Made by a program: the position numbers and the translations under genes. Shown here piece by piece: positions 1 through 6,571 of a DNA stretch of 11,215 nt. The notes under the pieces are model-generated. The model did no database searches. It was not told the DNA's origin and saw only the letters and a list, made by a program, of their open reading frames with translations. Source of the stretch: Thiotrichaceae bacterium (GTDB lineage Bacteria; Pseudomonadota; Gammaproteobacteria; Thiotrichales; Thiotrichaceae); contig JALVDQ010000213.1 in NCBI GenBank assembly GCA_027008885.1, positions 1 through 11,215 on the forward strand. The letters are read 5' to 3'. Positions within the stretch are counted from its first letter, which is position 1, and each line of letters opens with the position of its first letter.

Positions 1-14
1 ATTCCTGACAGACT

Positions 15-51
15 CTAGTACTCCAGCAATATTGTATTGATGGAGTACTAG
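15..51. repeat. Inverted repeat after carB, possible terminator hairpin
   Basis: Perfect 11-bp arms (15-25 and 41-51, core TAGTACTCCA / TGGAGTACTA) flank a 15-base loop that itself contains the palindrome CAATATTG. It begins 16 bases beyond the carB stop, where a terminator would be expected. Read in the carB direction there is no T-run after the stem. Read in the plus direction a run of seven T (62-68) starts 11 bases after it. It is therefore not a standard intrinsic terminator for carB, and could equally serve a gene entering from the left or be a repeat element. Confidence 0.4.
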
Positions 52-66
52 CAGTGGTTAGTTTTT

Positions 67-3000
67 TTAATGCAAGTCCTGAAGTTTATAGACCTGCTCT
101 TCTTCGGAGTGCATCATCGCCTGGCACAAAGCCCAGGCACCTGTAATCGTTGTTGTGTATGTTACTTTATTTTGAAGCGCCTCTCTGCGTATTTCAAAGG
201 AGTCTTCAATGGCTTTTTTACCTTCAGTGGTGTTCACAATAAGGTCGATCTGGTTATTTTTCAACAGATCAACAATATGCGGACGCCCTTCCCTGACTTT
301 ATTTACTGTATCACATTCAAGACCCGCTTCTTTCAGGTTGCGTGCCGTTCCGCGTGTCGCAACCAGTTTAAAGCCCAATTCTTTCAATAATTTGGCGACT
401 TGCAGCAAGGCTTTTTGATCCGCATCGCGCACACTTAAAAATGCTGTTCCTGCCTGTCTGGGAAATTCAACATTGGCTGCCAGCTGTGATTTTCCAAAGG
501 CTTCAGCAAAGGTTTTGCCAACTCCCATGACTTCACCGGTTGATTTCATTTCAGGACCCAAAATGGGATCGACACCAGGGAATTTAATAAACGGGAATAC
601 CGCCTCCTTGACAGAATAAAAATCAGGAACAATTTCTTCCAGCACGCCCTGTTCTGCCAGTGATTTTCCTGCCATACAGCGTGCCGCAATCTTGGCAAGC
701 GGTCTGCCGGTTGCCTTGGAGACATAGGGCACAGTTCGTGATGCACGGGGATTCACTTCAAGTATGTAAATATCATCATTTTTTACGGCAAATTGCACAT
801 TCATCAAGCCGACAACCTTTAGTGCCAACGCCATTTCGCGTGTTTGCTCACGCATTCTGTCCTGCACCTCTGCACTTAATGAGTACGGCGGCAAAGAGCA
901 AGCTGAATCGCCTGAGTGTACCCCCGCCTGTTCAATATGCTGCATAATGCCACCAATCAGCACCTCTTTGCCATCACAAATGGCATCCACATCAACTTCA
1001 ATTGCATCATCGAGGAAACGATCCAGCAGCACAGGCGAATCATTCGAAACCAGTACCGCATTCTGCATATAATTACGCAGGTCATCTTCATTGTGTACGA
1101 TCTCCATGGCACGCCCGCCCAATACATAAGAAGGACGAACCACAAGCGGATAACCGACTTCTTCCGCAAGACGGATGCCTTCTTCAAGATTGGTTGCAGT
1201 ACGGTTAGGTGGCTGTTTCAGCCCCAGCTTTTGTATCATTTGCTGAAAACGCTCCCGGTCTTCTGCAAGGTCGATCGAATCGGGACTGGTACCGATGATG
1301 GGCGTTCCACACGCCTCAAGGTCTTCTGCCAGTTTCAGGGGGGTTTGACCGCCATATTGAACAATCACGCCTTTGGGCTTTTCAAGATCAACAATTTCGA
1401 GTACGTCTTCAAGTGTTAATGGCTCAAAATAAAGGCGGTCAGAGGTATCGTAATCGGTTGATACGGTTTCAGGATTACAGTTGACCATAATCGTTTCATA
1501 GCCATCATCACGCATCGCAAAGGCGGCATGAACACAACAATAATCAAATTCAATACCCTGCCCGATTCGATTGGGACCCCCACCGAGTACCATTATTTTA
1601 TCCTTGTCGCCGGGTTTTGCTTCACACTCTTCATCATAGCTTGAATACATATAAGCCGTATCCGTTGCAAACTCGGCGGCACAGGTGTCAACCCGTTTAT
1701 AAACAGGTCGAATGCCTAACTCACGGCGTAATTTTCTGATTTCCTTTTCTTTCGCATCCAGTAATTTTGCCAAACGACGATCTGAAAAACCTTTGCGTTT
1801 AAGCTCAAACATTTCATCTCTGGTGAGACTACTGGCGAGACGACCTTTAAGTGTATTTTCGATTTGCACCAGTTCATCAATTTGCGCCAGAAACCAAGGG
1901 TCAATAGCAGTCAGTTCAAACAGTTCCTCCTGACTCATTCCTGCACGGAAAGCATCCGCAACGTATAAAATACGCTCTGGACCAGCCTCAGTTAACTCGC
2001 GTCTGAGAATGTTTGTGGCATCATTATCTGCCGGATCAATGCGCTCATCCATGCCATCAATATCGGTTTCCATGCCGCGAAGCGCCTTTAAAAAGGACTC
2101 CTGAAAGGTACGCCCGATTGCCATCACTTCGCCCACTGACTTCATTTGAGTGGTCAGGCGTGAGTCAGCATGAGGAAACTTTTCAAAGGTGAAACGCGGA
2201 ATTTTTGTTACCACATAATCAATTGAAGGCTCAAAGGAGGCGGGGGTCGCGCCGCCTGTAATGTCATTTTGCAATTCATCAAGGGTATAACCAATTGCCA
2301 GCTTTGCGGCAATCTTGGCAATAGGAAAGCCTGTCGCCTTGGATGCGAGTGCAGATGAACGCGAAACACGCGGGTTCATCTCAATAATGACCATGCGCCC
2401 ATCTTTTGGGTTTATTGAAAACTGCACATTCGAGCCACCTGTTTCCACGCCAATTTTACGCAACACAGCGAGGGAGGCATTACGCAAAATCTGGTATTCC
2501 TTGTCAGTAAGCGTTTGAGCTGGTGCAACGGTGATTGAATCACCCGTATGTATTCCCATGGGATCAAGGTTTTCAATGGAGCAGATAATAATGCAGTTAT
2601 CCGCCTGATCCCGAACCACTTCCATTTCGTATTCTTTCCAGCCAAGCAATGATTCTTCCAGCAGAACTTCGGTGGTTGGCGACAAATCCAGACCGCGCGC
2701 AACAATCTCTTCAAACTCATCGTTGTTGTAGGCAATGCCACCGCCTGAACCACCCATTGTGAATGAGGGGCGAATAATGGTTGGAAAGCCCAGTCCTTTT
2801 TGAATCTGGCGCGCTTCTTCCATACTGTGCGCAACGCCTGAACGTGCTGAAGACAAGCCGATTTCTTCCATGGCAACGCGAAACTTTTCACGATCCTCTG
2901 CGGTATCAATGGCTTCTTTTTTAGCTCCGATCATTTCGATGCCATACTTTTCAAGTACGCCGTGCTTATCCAGATCGAGTGCGCAGTTTAGAGCAGTCTG

Positions 3001-3276
3001 ACCACCCATTGTAGGCAACAGTACATCAGGGCGTTCTTTTTCAATAATGGCAGCCACGGTCTGCCACTGGATTGGTTCAATATAGGTCGCATCTGCCATT
3101 TCAGGGTCGGTCATAATCGTGGCAGGATTGGAATTAACCAGAATGACGCGATAACCTTCTTCTTTCAGGGCTTTACACGCCTGAGCACCTGAGTAGTCAA
3201 ATTCACACGCCTGACCGATAACAATTGGTCCTGCTCCGATGATTAAAATACTTTCAATGTCGGTACGTTTTGGCAT
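67..3276 (-). CDS. carB: Carbamoyl phosphate synthetase, large subunit
   Basis: This is the synthetase subunit. It uses bicarbonate, two ATP and ammonia tunnelled from CarA to make carbamoyl phosphate for arginine and pyrimidine synthesis in the cytoplasm. The protein has 1069 residues (E. coli 1073). Two ATP-grasp halves are visible. In the first, R129, R169, the GG at 175-176, E208, H243, Q285, E299 and N301 fall at the E. coli positions. The second half starts near residue 555 ([20 protein letters not shown]). The C-terminal MGS-like allosteric domain (about 940-1069) keeps T974, T977, K993, N1015, T1017 and Y1040, so UMP inhibition and ornithine activation are probably retained. The ATG lies one base after the carA stop and has GGAGG (3286-3290) nine bases upstream, inside the carA end. 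No damage is seen. Residue assignments come from knowledge of the E. coli enzyme. Confidence 0.99.
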   Translation of the reverse strand: MPKRTDIESILIIGAGPIVIGQACEFDYSGAQACKALKEEGYRVILVNSNPATIMTDPEMADATYIEPIQWQTVAAIIEKERPDVLLPTMGGQTALNCALDLDKHGVLEKYGIEMIGAKKEAIDTAEDREKFRVAMEEIGLSSARSGVAHSMEEARQIQKGLGFPTIIRPSFTMGGSGGGIAYNNDEFEEIVARGLDLSPTTEVLLEESLLGWKEYEMEVVRDQADNCIIICSIENLDPMGIHTGDSITVAPAQTLTDKEYQILRNASLAVLRKIGVETGGSNVQFSINPKDGRMVIIEMNPRVSRSSALASKATGFPIAKIAAKLAIGYTLDELQNDITGGATPASFEPSIDYVVTKIPRFTFEKFPHADSRLTTQMKSVGEVMAIGRTFQESFLKALRGMETDIDGMDERIDPADNDATNILRRELTEAGPERILYVADAFRAGMSQEELFELTAIDPWFLAQIDELVQIENTLKGRLASSLTRDEMFELKRKGFSDRRLAKLLDAKEKEIRKLRRELGIRPVYKRVDTCAAEFATDTAYMYSSYDEECEAKPGDKDKIMVLGGGPNRIGQGIEFDYCCVHAAFAMRDDGYETIMVNCNPETVSTDYDTSDRLYFEPLTLEDVLEIVDLEKPKGVIVQYGGQTPLKLAEDLEACGTPIIGTSPDSIDLAEDRERFQQMIQKLGLKQPPNRTATNLEEGIRLAEEVGYPLVVRPSYVLGGRAMEIVHNEDDLRNYMQNAVLVSNDSPVLLDRFLDDAIEVDVDAICDGKEVLIGGIMQHIEQAGVHSGDSACSLPPYSLSAEVQDRMREQTREMALALKVVGLMNVQFAVKNDDIYILEVNPRASRTVPYVSKATGRPLAKIAARCMAGKSLAEQGVLEEIVPDFYSVKEAVFPFIKFPGVDPILGPEMKSTGEVMGVGKTFAEAFGKSQLAANVEFPRQAGTAFLSVRDADQKALLQVAKLLKELGFKLVATRGTARNLKEAGLECDTVNKVREGRPHIVDLLKNNQIDLIVNTTEGKKAIEDSFEIRREALQNKVTYTTTITGAWALCQAMMHSEEEQVYKLQDLH

Positions 3277-3277
3277 A

Positions 3278-4441
3278 TTAACGTGCCTCCATATTGTTTT
3301 GTTTCATAAGATCAATAAAGTCATCAAATATTGGAGCGATATCGTGTGGTCCAGGGCTTGCTTCAGGGTGTCCCTGAAAACTGTAAGCAGGTACATCGGT
3401 ACGCTTGATACCCTGTAAACTGCCATCAAACAAGGAACGGTGTGTAGCGACCAGATTATCCGGCAGGGTTTCTTCATCAACCGCAAAACCATGATTCTGG
3501 CTGGTAATCATCACCTGTTTGCTGTGCAGATTTTGTACCGGATGATTGGCACCATGATGTCCAAATTTCATTTTAATGGTAGACGCACCACTGGCAAGAC
3601 CCAATAGCTGATGTCCCAGACAGATACCAAAGGTGGGCAGTTGCTTGTCCAGAATTTGGCGAATTGCGTCAATAGCATAATCACAAGGCTCCGGGTCTCC
3701 AGGACCATTTGACAAAAACACACCGTCAGGCTTCATTGCAAGCACATCATCTGCGGGGGTCTGTGCAGGAACCACCGTAACATGACAACCGCGATCAACC
3801 AGCATTCTCAGAATATTTTTCTTGATTCCAAAATCATAGGCAACAATATTAAATTCAGCGTCTTCTGCTGCCAGTGTATTCACCACTGCCGGATCAATAT
3901 CCCAGGTGCCCTGATTCCATGAGTAGCTTTCTTTGGTTGATACGACTTTGGCAAGATCAGCCCCTTTCAAACCAGGAAAGCTGCTCGCCTGTTGCAGTGC
4001 TTTCTGGATATCATCATCACTAATTGCATCGCTAAAGCCCGCAACAATACAACCACGTTGCGCGCCTTTCTCGCGTAAAATACGGGTTAAACGGCGAGTG
4101 TCTATATCAGCAATCGCCACCACTTTCTTTCTGACAAGGTAATCTGGCAATGACTCCTCCGAGCGCCAGTTACTGGGGGCAACAGGCACATCCTTTACAA
4201 TCAGACCCGTTGCAAAAATGGTATCAGCCTCTTCATCTTCGTGATTAACACCAACATTGCCAATATGCGGATACGTCAAGGTAATCATCTGGCTTGCGTA
4301 GGAAGGGTCTGTAAGAATTTCCTGATAGCCTGTGAGTGCCGTATTAAAAACAACTTCGCCGACGCTACTACCTGTATAACCGATGGATTTTCCACGAAAT
4401 ACACTTCCGTCTTCCAGTACCAAAATTGCACTCTTTTTCAA
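3278..4441 (-). CDS. carA: Carbamoyl phosphate synthetase, small (glutaminase) subunit
   Basis: Glutamine amidotransferase subunit that hydrolyses glutamine and passes ammonia to CarB. The N-terminal CPSase small-chain domain ([32 protein letters not shown]) is followed by a class I GATase domain with nucleophile Cys274 in [11 protein letters not shown] and His358/Glu360 in [11 protein letters not shown], completing the catalytic triad. Start choice: I take TTG at 4441, which has GGAGG (4447-4451) five bases upstream and aligns [12 protein letters not shown] with the start of E. coli CarA (MIKSALLVLEDG). This gives 387 residues (E. coli 382). An in-frame GTG at 4453 would add four residues, but it overlaps that GGAGG and has only a weak AGG before it. 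It is the first gene of the operon with carB and is intact. Confidence 0.98.
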   Translation of the reverse strand: MKKSAILVLEDGSVFRGKSIGYTGSSVGEVVFNTALTGYQEILTDPSYASQMITLTYPHIGNVGVNHEDEEADTIFATGLIVKDVPVAPSNWRSEESLPDYLVRKKVVAIADIDTRRLTRILREKGAQRGCIVAGFSDAISDDDIQKALQQASSFPGLKGADLAKVVSTKESYSWNQGTWDIDPAVVNTLAAEDAEFNIVAYDFGIKKNILRMLVDRGCHVTVVPAQTPADDVLAMKPDGVFLSNGPGDPEPCDYAIDAIRQILDKQLPTFGICLGHQLLGLASGASTIKMKFGHHGANHPVQNLHSKQVMITSQNHGFAVDEETLPDNLVATHRSLFDGSLQGIKRTDVPAYSFQGHPEASPGPHDIAPIFDDFIDLMKQNNMEAR

Positions 4442-4507
4442 GCCAGCCTCCACTCTATACCTGTCAATATTACATACACAAAACGGGATAGCGTTTCTTC
4501 GATTGCC

Positions 4508-4557
4508 AGGAAACTGTACGAAGACTTCATATTCCTAAAGTCTTTGACAGGGTTCCT
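4508..4557 (-). promoter_or_regulatory. Imperfect long hairpin in the probable carAB leader
   Basis: Three nested paired blocks can be read: AGGAA (4508-4512) with TTCCT (4553-4557), CTGT (4514-4517) with ACAG (4547-4550), and AAGACTT (4521-4527) with AAGTCTT (4538-4544), with a 10-base loop. It lies about 70 bases before the carA start, inside the transcript expected from the candidate promoter. No T-run follows it in the carA direction, so it is not a simple attenuator. A role in RNA folding or stability is inference. Confidence 0.35.
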
Positions 4558-4676
4558 TGAAGAGACACCATCCCGTCTGCAAATAATTGAGGCTGTATTC
4601 TACTCGAAAGATCATATAAGTGTCTATGCACTAATAGCTGTATCTCAATGATTATTATTATGTGTGAATATGTACA

Positions 4677-4709
4677 ATACCCATCCCCCCTGTTTTTTAT
4701 ATATTTTTG
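4677..4709 (+). repeat. 33-bp direct repeat, copy 1
   Basis: Identical over 33 bases to 5038-5070 (offset 361). It consists of ATACCCATCCCCCC, then TG, a T-run, TATATA and a second T-run ending in G. The bases on either side differ between the copies, so the repeat is a discrete unit. This copy contains the candidate carAB -10 hexamer on the minus strand. Confidence 0.85.
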
Positions 4710-4724
4710 TAGTCTATACCTCAA
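4696..4724 (-). promoter_or_regulatory. Candidate sigma-70 promoter for carAB
   Basis: On the minus strand, TTGAGG (4719-4724) and TATAAA (4696-4701) are separated by 17 bases, which is good spacing with 4/6 and 5/6 matches to consensus. Transcription would start near 4689 and give a leader of about 250 bases containing the hairpin at 4508-4557. I found no full ArgR box (two facing TGAAT-type half-sites) nearby. This is a pattern match only. Confidence 0.4.
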
Positions 4725-4800
4725 CCTCCAATAACTGATTTTTCATCAAAAATCTGAAACTGAAGTATCAAGAGTTTATCAAGGGCTGCTTTGTGGGTCG

Positions 4801-4841
4801 TATACTGCAGCCTTCAATCACTAATTGAAGGCTACAGTATA
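4801..4841. repeat. Palindrome with 18-bp arms
   Basis: Arms 4801-4818 (TATACTGCAGCCTTCAAT) and 4824-4841 (ATTGAAGGCTACAGTATA) are inverted copies with one mismatch, separated by CACTA. It would fold into a strong hairpin. The form resembles dispersed palindromic or MITE-type elements. It codes for nothing recognisable. Confidence 0.8.
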
Positions 4842-4847
4842 TGTTAC

Positions 4848-4937
4848 GCAGAGGAGAGCAGAGGTATTCGCAGAGAACCGCAGAGATTATAAAAATAACT
4901 CCGTGGTTCTCTGCGATAAACTCTGCGGTTCTCTGCG
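4848..4937. repeat. GCAGAG-type inverted repeat element
   Basis: A perfect 17-bp inverted pair, CGCAGAGAACCGCAGAG (4869-4885) and its reverse complement (4921-4937), encloses 35 bases that hold a further copy of TTCTCTGCG. Extra GCAGAG units precede it at about 4848-4863. I recall GCAGAG/CTCTGC repeats of this kind as dispersed intergenic elements in many bacterial genomes. The name and family are not certain. Confidence 0.75.
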
Positions 4938-5037
4938 CTACTGGTCAGATAATTGGAGTCGGAATAAATTATTTGCCTGGCGTAGCGCAATCCACAAGTG
5001 CCACGGTTTTGTCTACGCAACTACCTTCTGTCTTCTG

Positions 5038-5070
5038 ATACCCATCCCCCCTGTTTTTTATATATTTTTG
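5038..5070 (+). repeat. 33-bp direct repeat, copy 2
   Basis: Exact copy of 4677-4709. Here the base context does not supply a -35 hexamer at the position that works for copy 1 (5080-5085 on the minus strand reads ATGGCT), so this copy is unlikely to be a promoter in that direction. The two copies bracket the palindromes at 4801-4937. Confidence 0.85.
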
Positions 5071-5142
5071 GGTAGTGTAAGCCATGTATTGAAAAACAAT
5101 GCGCCACCTCGTGTTTCGCATACTCCATACTCAACGCAGACT

Positions 5143-5176
5143 ACGCTCCAGCGTTACGAACGGGACGCTGGAGCGT
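5143..5176. repeat. ACGCTCCAGCGT inverted repeat
   Basis: ACGCTCCAGCGT (5143-5154) and ACGCTGGAGCGT (5165-5176) are perfect 12-bp inverted copies with a 10-base loop. Each arm is also nearly self-palindromic, so several folds compete. It lies about 90 bases past the lipoprotein stop and could help end that transcript, but no T-run follows. Confidence 0.75.
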
Positions 5177-5178
5177 CC

Positions 5179-5215
5179 GGGCTGCATTCCCACGTGGAAA
5201 CATGGGAACGAGAAA
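5179..5215. repeat. REP-like TTCCCACG...TGGGAACGAGAAA element
   Basis: It contains TTCCCA (5188-5193) and TGGGAA, an inverted pair, inside a GGCTGCATTCCCACG ... ATGGGAACGAGAAA frame. I recognise this form as a common dispersed repeat in gammaproteobacterial intergenic DNA; the attribution is from memory. It follows the preceding inverted repeat directly, and the two may form one composite element. Confidence 0.55.
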
Positions 5216-5262
5216 GACCTGAACAATTTACCGCGCATTACGCTTGCCTGTCGCGCCAGATT

Positions 5263-6138
5263 CTAAAAAGGACAACGATAACGGGGATCATCCACAGGCT
5301 GCCAGGATTTGCCATGAATCATTGCCGAGTTAACGGAAGCCTGGACAGTTCCCTTGTAAGATTGATAACGCTTGCCTTCCAGGCGAAAATCATTTTCACA
5401 AGAAATTTCCACCATACCATTATCAGAGGAGTTAACCTGCACCCAGCTACCATCGGCTAACTTGTCACCATTTTTAATCTTTATATGACCTGAGTTACTG
5501 ACAGAGATTTCATTTATAGGTGATTTTTTTGGTCGTCTGATTACCGATACACTATCCGCTCTGCCCGCTAATAAAATCTCGGCAGGAGCCGCTTGATCTT
5601 GCTGGATAATCCAGAAATACCGAGGATCTCCACCACCCCCATCACACTTTCCCTTGCCTTTTGTGGTCACTACCCAGTCCGAGGTTTGTTTTCTGCCATC
5701 TATTTCTACCTGCACACCAACAAACTGACAAGAGGTTAATTTTTTTCCTCTTTCTGTGGCTAAAATCGCCTTGCGAAAAACAGGACTGCGTAACGTTTTT
5801 AACGGTTTTTCACTAAACTTGCCATTTTTATAGACTGATTTTTGCCCTTTTACAATCTCGGAGACATAAGCACTAAAATACTCTTGATACAATCTTGCTG
5901 TATCAGCGTCATTCAAGTGAGGTAAATAGTTGGTTTTTGCTCCTATGCTTGTCTTTTTTGCGGGCTTTCTTCTGGCTGTTTTTACGGTATGTTTTGTCGC
6001 TGTTTTTTTAATGGATTTTTTCTGTGGTGATGCAGCTACCTGGGTATCTTTAAACGGCTTGCCCAGACGTGTCGAACAAGCACCGAGAGAAACACAAAGT
6101 GCAAGCGTTGATAACAGCAATGTGCGTGTATTTGGCAT
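5263..6138 (-). CDS. Predicted lipoprotein of unknown family
   Basis: 291 residues. The N-terminus MPNTRTLLLSTLALCVSLGAC is a short signal with lipobox LGAC, so the mature chain should be lipid-modified at Cys21 and exported; Ser at +2 favours the outer membrane by the E. coli rule. Residues 38-68 form a Lys/Arg/Thr-rich linker that might lie against the cell wall or DNA-like polyanions. The rest (about 70-291) looks like one folded periplasmic domain with four cysteines (137, 165, 247, 289), enough for two disulfides, and a run GGGG at 167-170 followed by DPRYFWIIQQ. I do not recognise a family or catalytic motif. The ATG has AAGGA (6148-6152) nine bases upstream. It is monocistronic and divergent from the large plus-strand operon; an accessory or immunity role there is only a guess. 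Confidence 0.88.
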   Translation of the reverse strand: MPNTRTLLLSTLALCVSLGACSTRLGKPFKDTQVAASPQKKSIKKTATKHTVKTARRKPAKKTSIGAKTNYLPHLNDADTARLYQEYFSAYVSEIVKGQKSVYKNGKFSEKPLKTLRSPVFRKAILATERGKKLTSCQFVGVQVEIDGRKQTSDWVVTTKGKGKCDGGGGDPRYFWIIQQDQAAPAEILLAGRADSVSVIRRPKKSPINEISVSNSGHIKIKNGDKLADGSWVQVNSSDNGMVEISCENDFRLEGKRYQSYKGTVQASVNSAMIHGKSWQPVDDPRYRCPF

Positions 6139-6210
6139 AAATCATAATCCTTTATTGTGGGGTATCTGTCCTTAATCAAATAGAGCTTGATAGATAATAA
6201 TAGCGTCCCT

Positions 6211-6239
6211 TTATCATCCAGCTTTATGAAGCTGATCAA
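6211..6239 (-). promoter_or_regulatory. Candidate promoter for the lipoprotein, with internal palindrome
   Basis: On the minus strand, TTGATC (6234-6239) and TGATAA (6211-6216) are 17 bases apart. The spacer is almost filled by the inverted repeat CAGCTT-TATG-AAGCTG (6219-6234), a placement that would suit an operator. Hexamer matches are modest. The leader would be roughly 65 bases. Confidence 0.25.
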
Positions 6240-6366
6240 AATACTAGCATAAATGCTTAACAAATAATCACTCCCGCCTATATATTTTTAAGCACCAAGT
6301 CGCAAGTAGCTGTTTTAGAAGTAATAAATTCTGCTTTGCGCATCAGTTCAAAAACTTGCTGGATGC

Positions 6367-6395
6367 TTGTTAGAACGTCATTCAGCACATATTCA
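6367..6395 (+). promoter_or_regulatory. Candidate promoter for the plus-strand operon
   Basis: TTGTTA (6367-6372), a 17-base spacer, then TATTCA (6390-6395). A start near 6402 would leave a short leader containing AAGG (6407-6410) before the ATG at 6419. This supports 6419 as the real translation start of the operon. It is a pattern match only. Confidence 0.35.
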
Positions 6396-6418
6396 ATGCA
6401 GATATTAAGGATAATAAC

Positions 6419-6571
6419 ATGGGGAATGAAGGTGCAGCATACAACCAAAATGAGTCTACCACTGACACTGGTACAATCAGTAAAGCAGAGGGACATACGC
6501 AATATGCCCAATATGCAAAACGTCGAAAATTAGCGCTTGAAAAGATTATTAATCATCGACGCTTTATTTAA
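6419..6571 (+). CDS. Short reading frame with good start; probable true N-terminus of the next gene
   Basis: 50 codons starting MGNEGAAYNQNES and ending in a TAA at 6569-6571. The ATG has AAGG (6407-6410) eight bases upstream, the best translation start in the area. It overlaps the long frame that follows by 35 bases in a different frame. Reading without one A of the GAAAAG at 6539-6544 would join it directly to the long protein, giving KRRKLALERLLIIDALFKED across the junction. Options: an assembly or sequencing insertion, a real frameshift mutation, programmed +1 frameshifting, or a separate small coupled gene. I favour a single-base error or mutation. The peptide is hydrophilic with no signal sequence and no family I recognise. 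Confidence 0.5.
   Translation: MGNEGAAYNQNESTTDTGTISKAEGHTQYAQYAKRRKLALEKIINHRRFI

Larger units (their letters stand above)
4442..5262. other. Repeat-rich intergenic region, no convincing gene
   Basis: These 821 bases lie between the carA start and the end of the lipoprotein gene. The part nearest carA (to about 4724) looks like promoter and leader. The rest holds the second copy of a 33-bp direct repeat and a series of palindromes, each listed separately. Open frames cross it but show no ribosome binding site, no recognisable domain and translations dominated by repeat sequence, so I call no gene here. Confidence 0.75.
6139..6418. other. Divergent intergenic region
   Basis: 280 AT-rich bases lie between the lipoprotein start and the ATG at 6419. 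Apart from the two weak promoter candidates and a small inverted repeat, I see no gene, RNA or long repeat. Some open frames cross it, but they have no ribosome binding site. Confidence 0.6.

Noticed and set aside
916..1419. Plus-strand open frame of 167 codons inside carB
   Set aside because: Antisense shadow of the second ATP-grasp half of carB, which is fully conserved on the other strand.
4508..4557. Intrinsic attenuator before carA
   Set aside because: The hairpin is present but no T-run follows it in the direction of carA, and no leader peptide rich in arginine codons was found.
4241..4651. Plus-strand open frame of 136 codons at the carA 5' end
   Set aside because: About half of it is antisense to conserved carA codons and the rest covers the probable carAB leader; there is no ribosome binding site.
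4848..4937. CRISPR-like appearance of the repeated GCAGAG units
   Set aside because: The units are short, in both orientations and irregularly spaced; there is no constant repeat of 25-40 bases with unique spacers and no cas gene.
4825..5460. Plus-strand open frame of 211 codons
   Set aside because: It runs through three palindromic elements and into the antisense of the lipoprotein gene, has no ribosome binding site, and its translation has no domain character.
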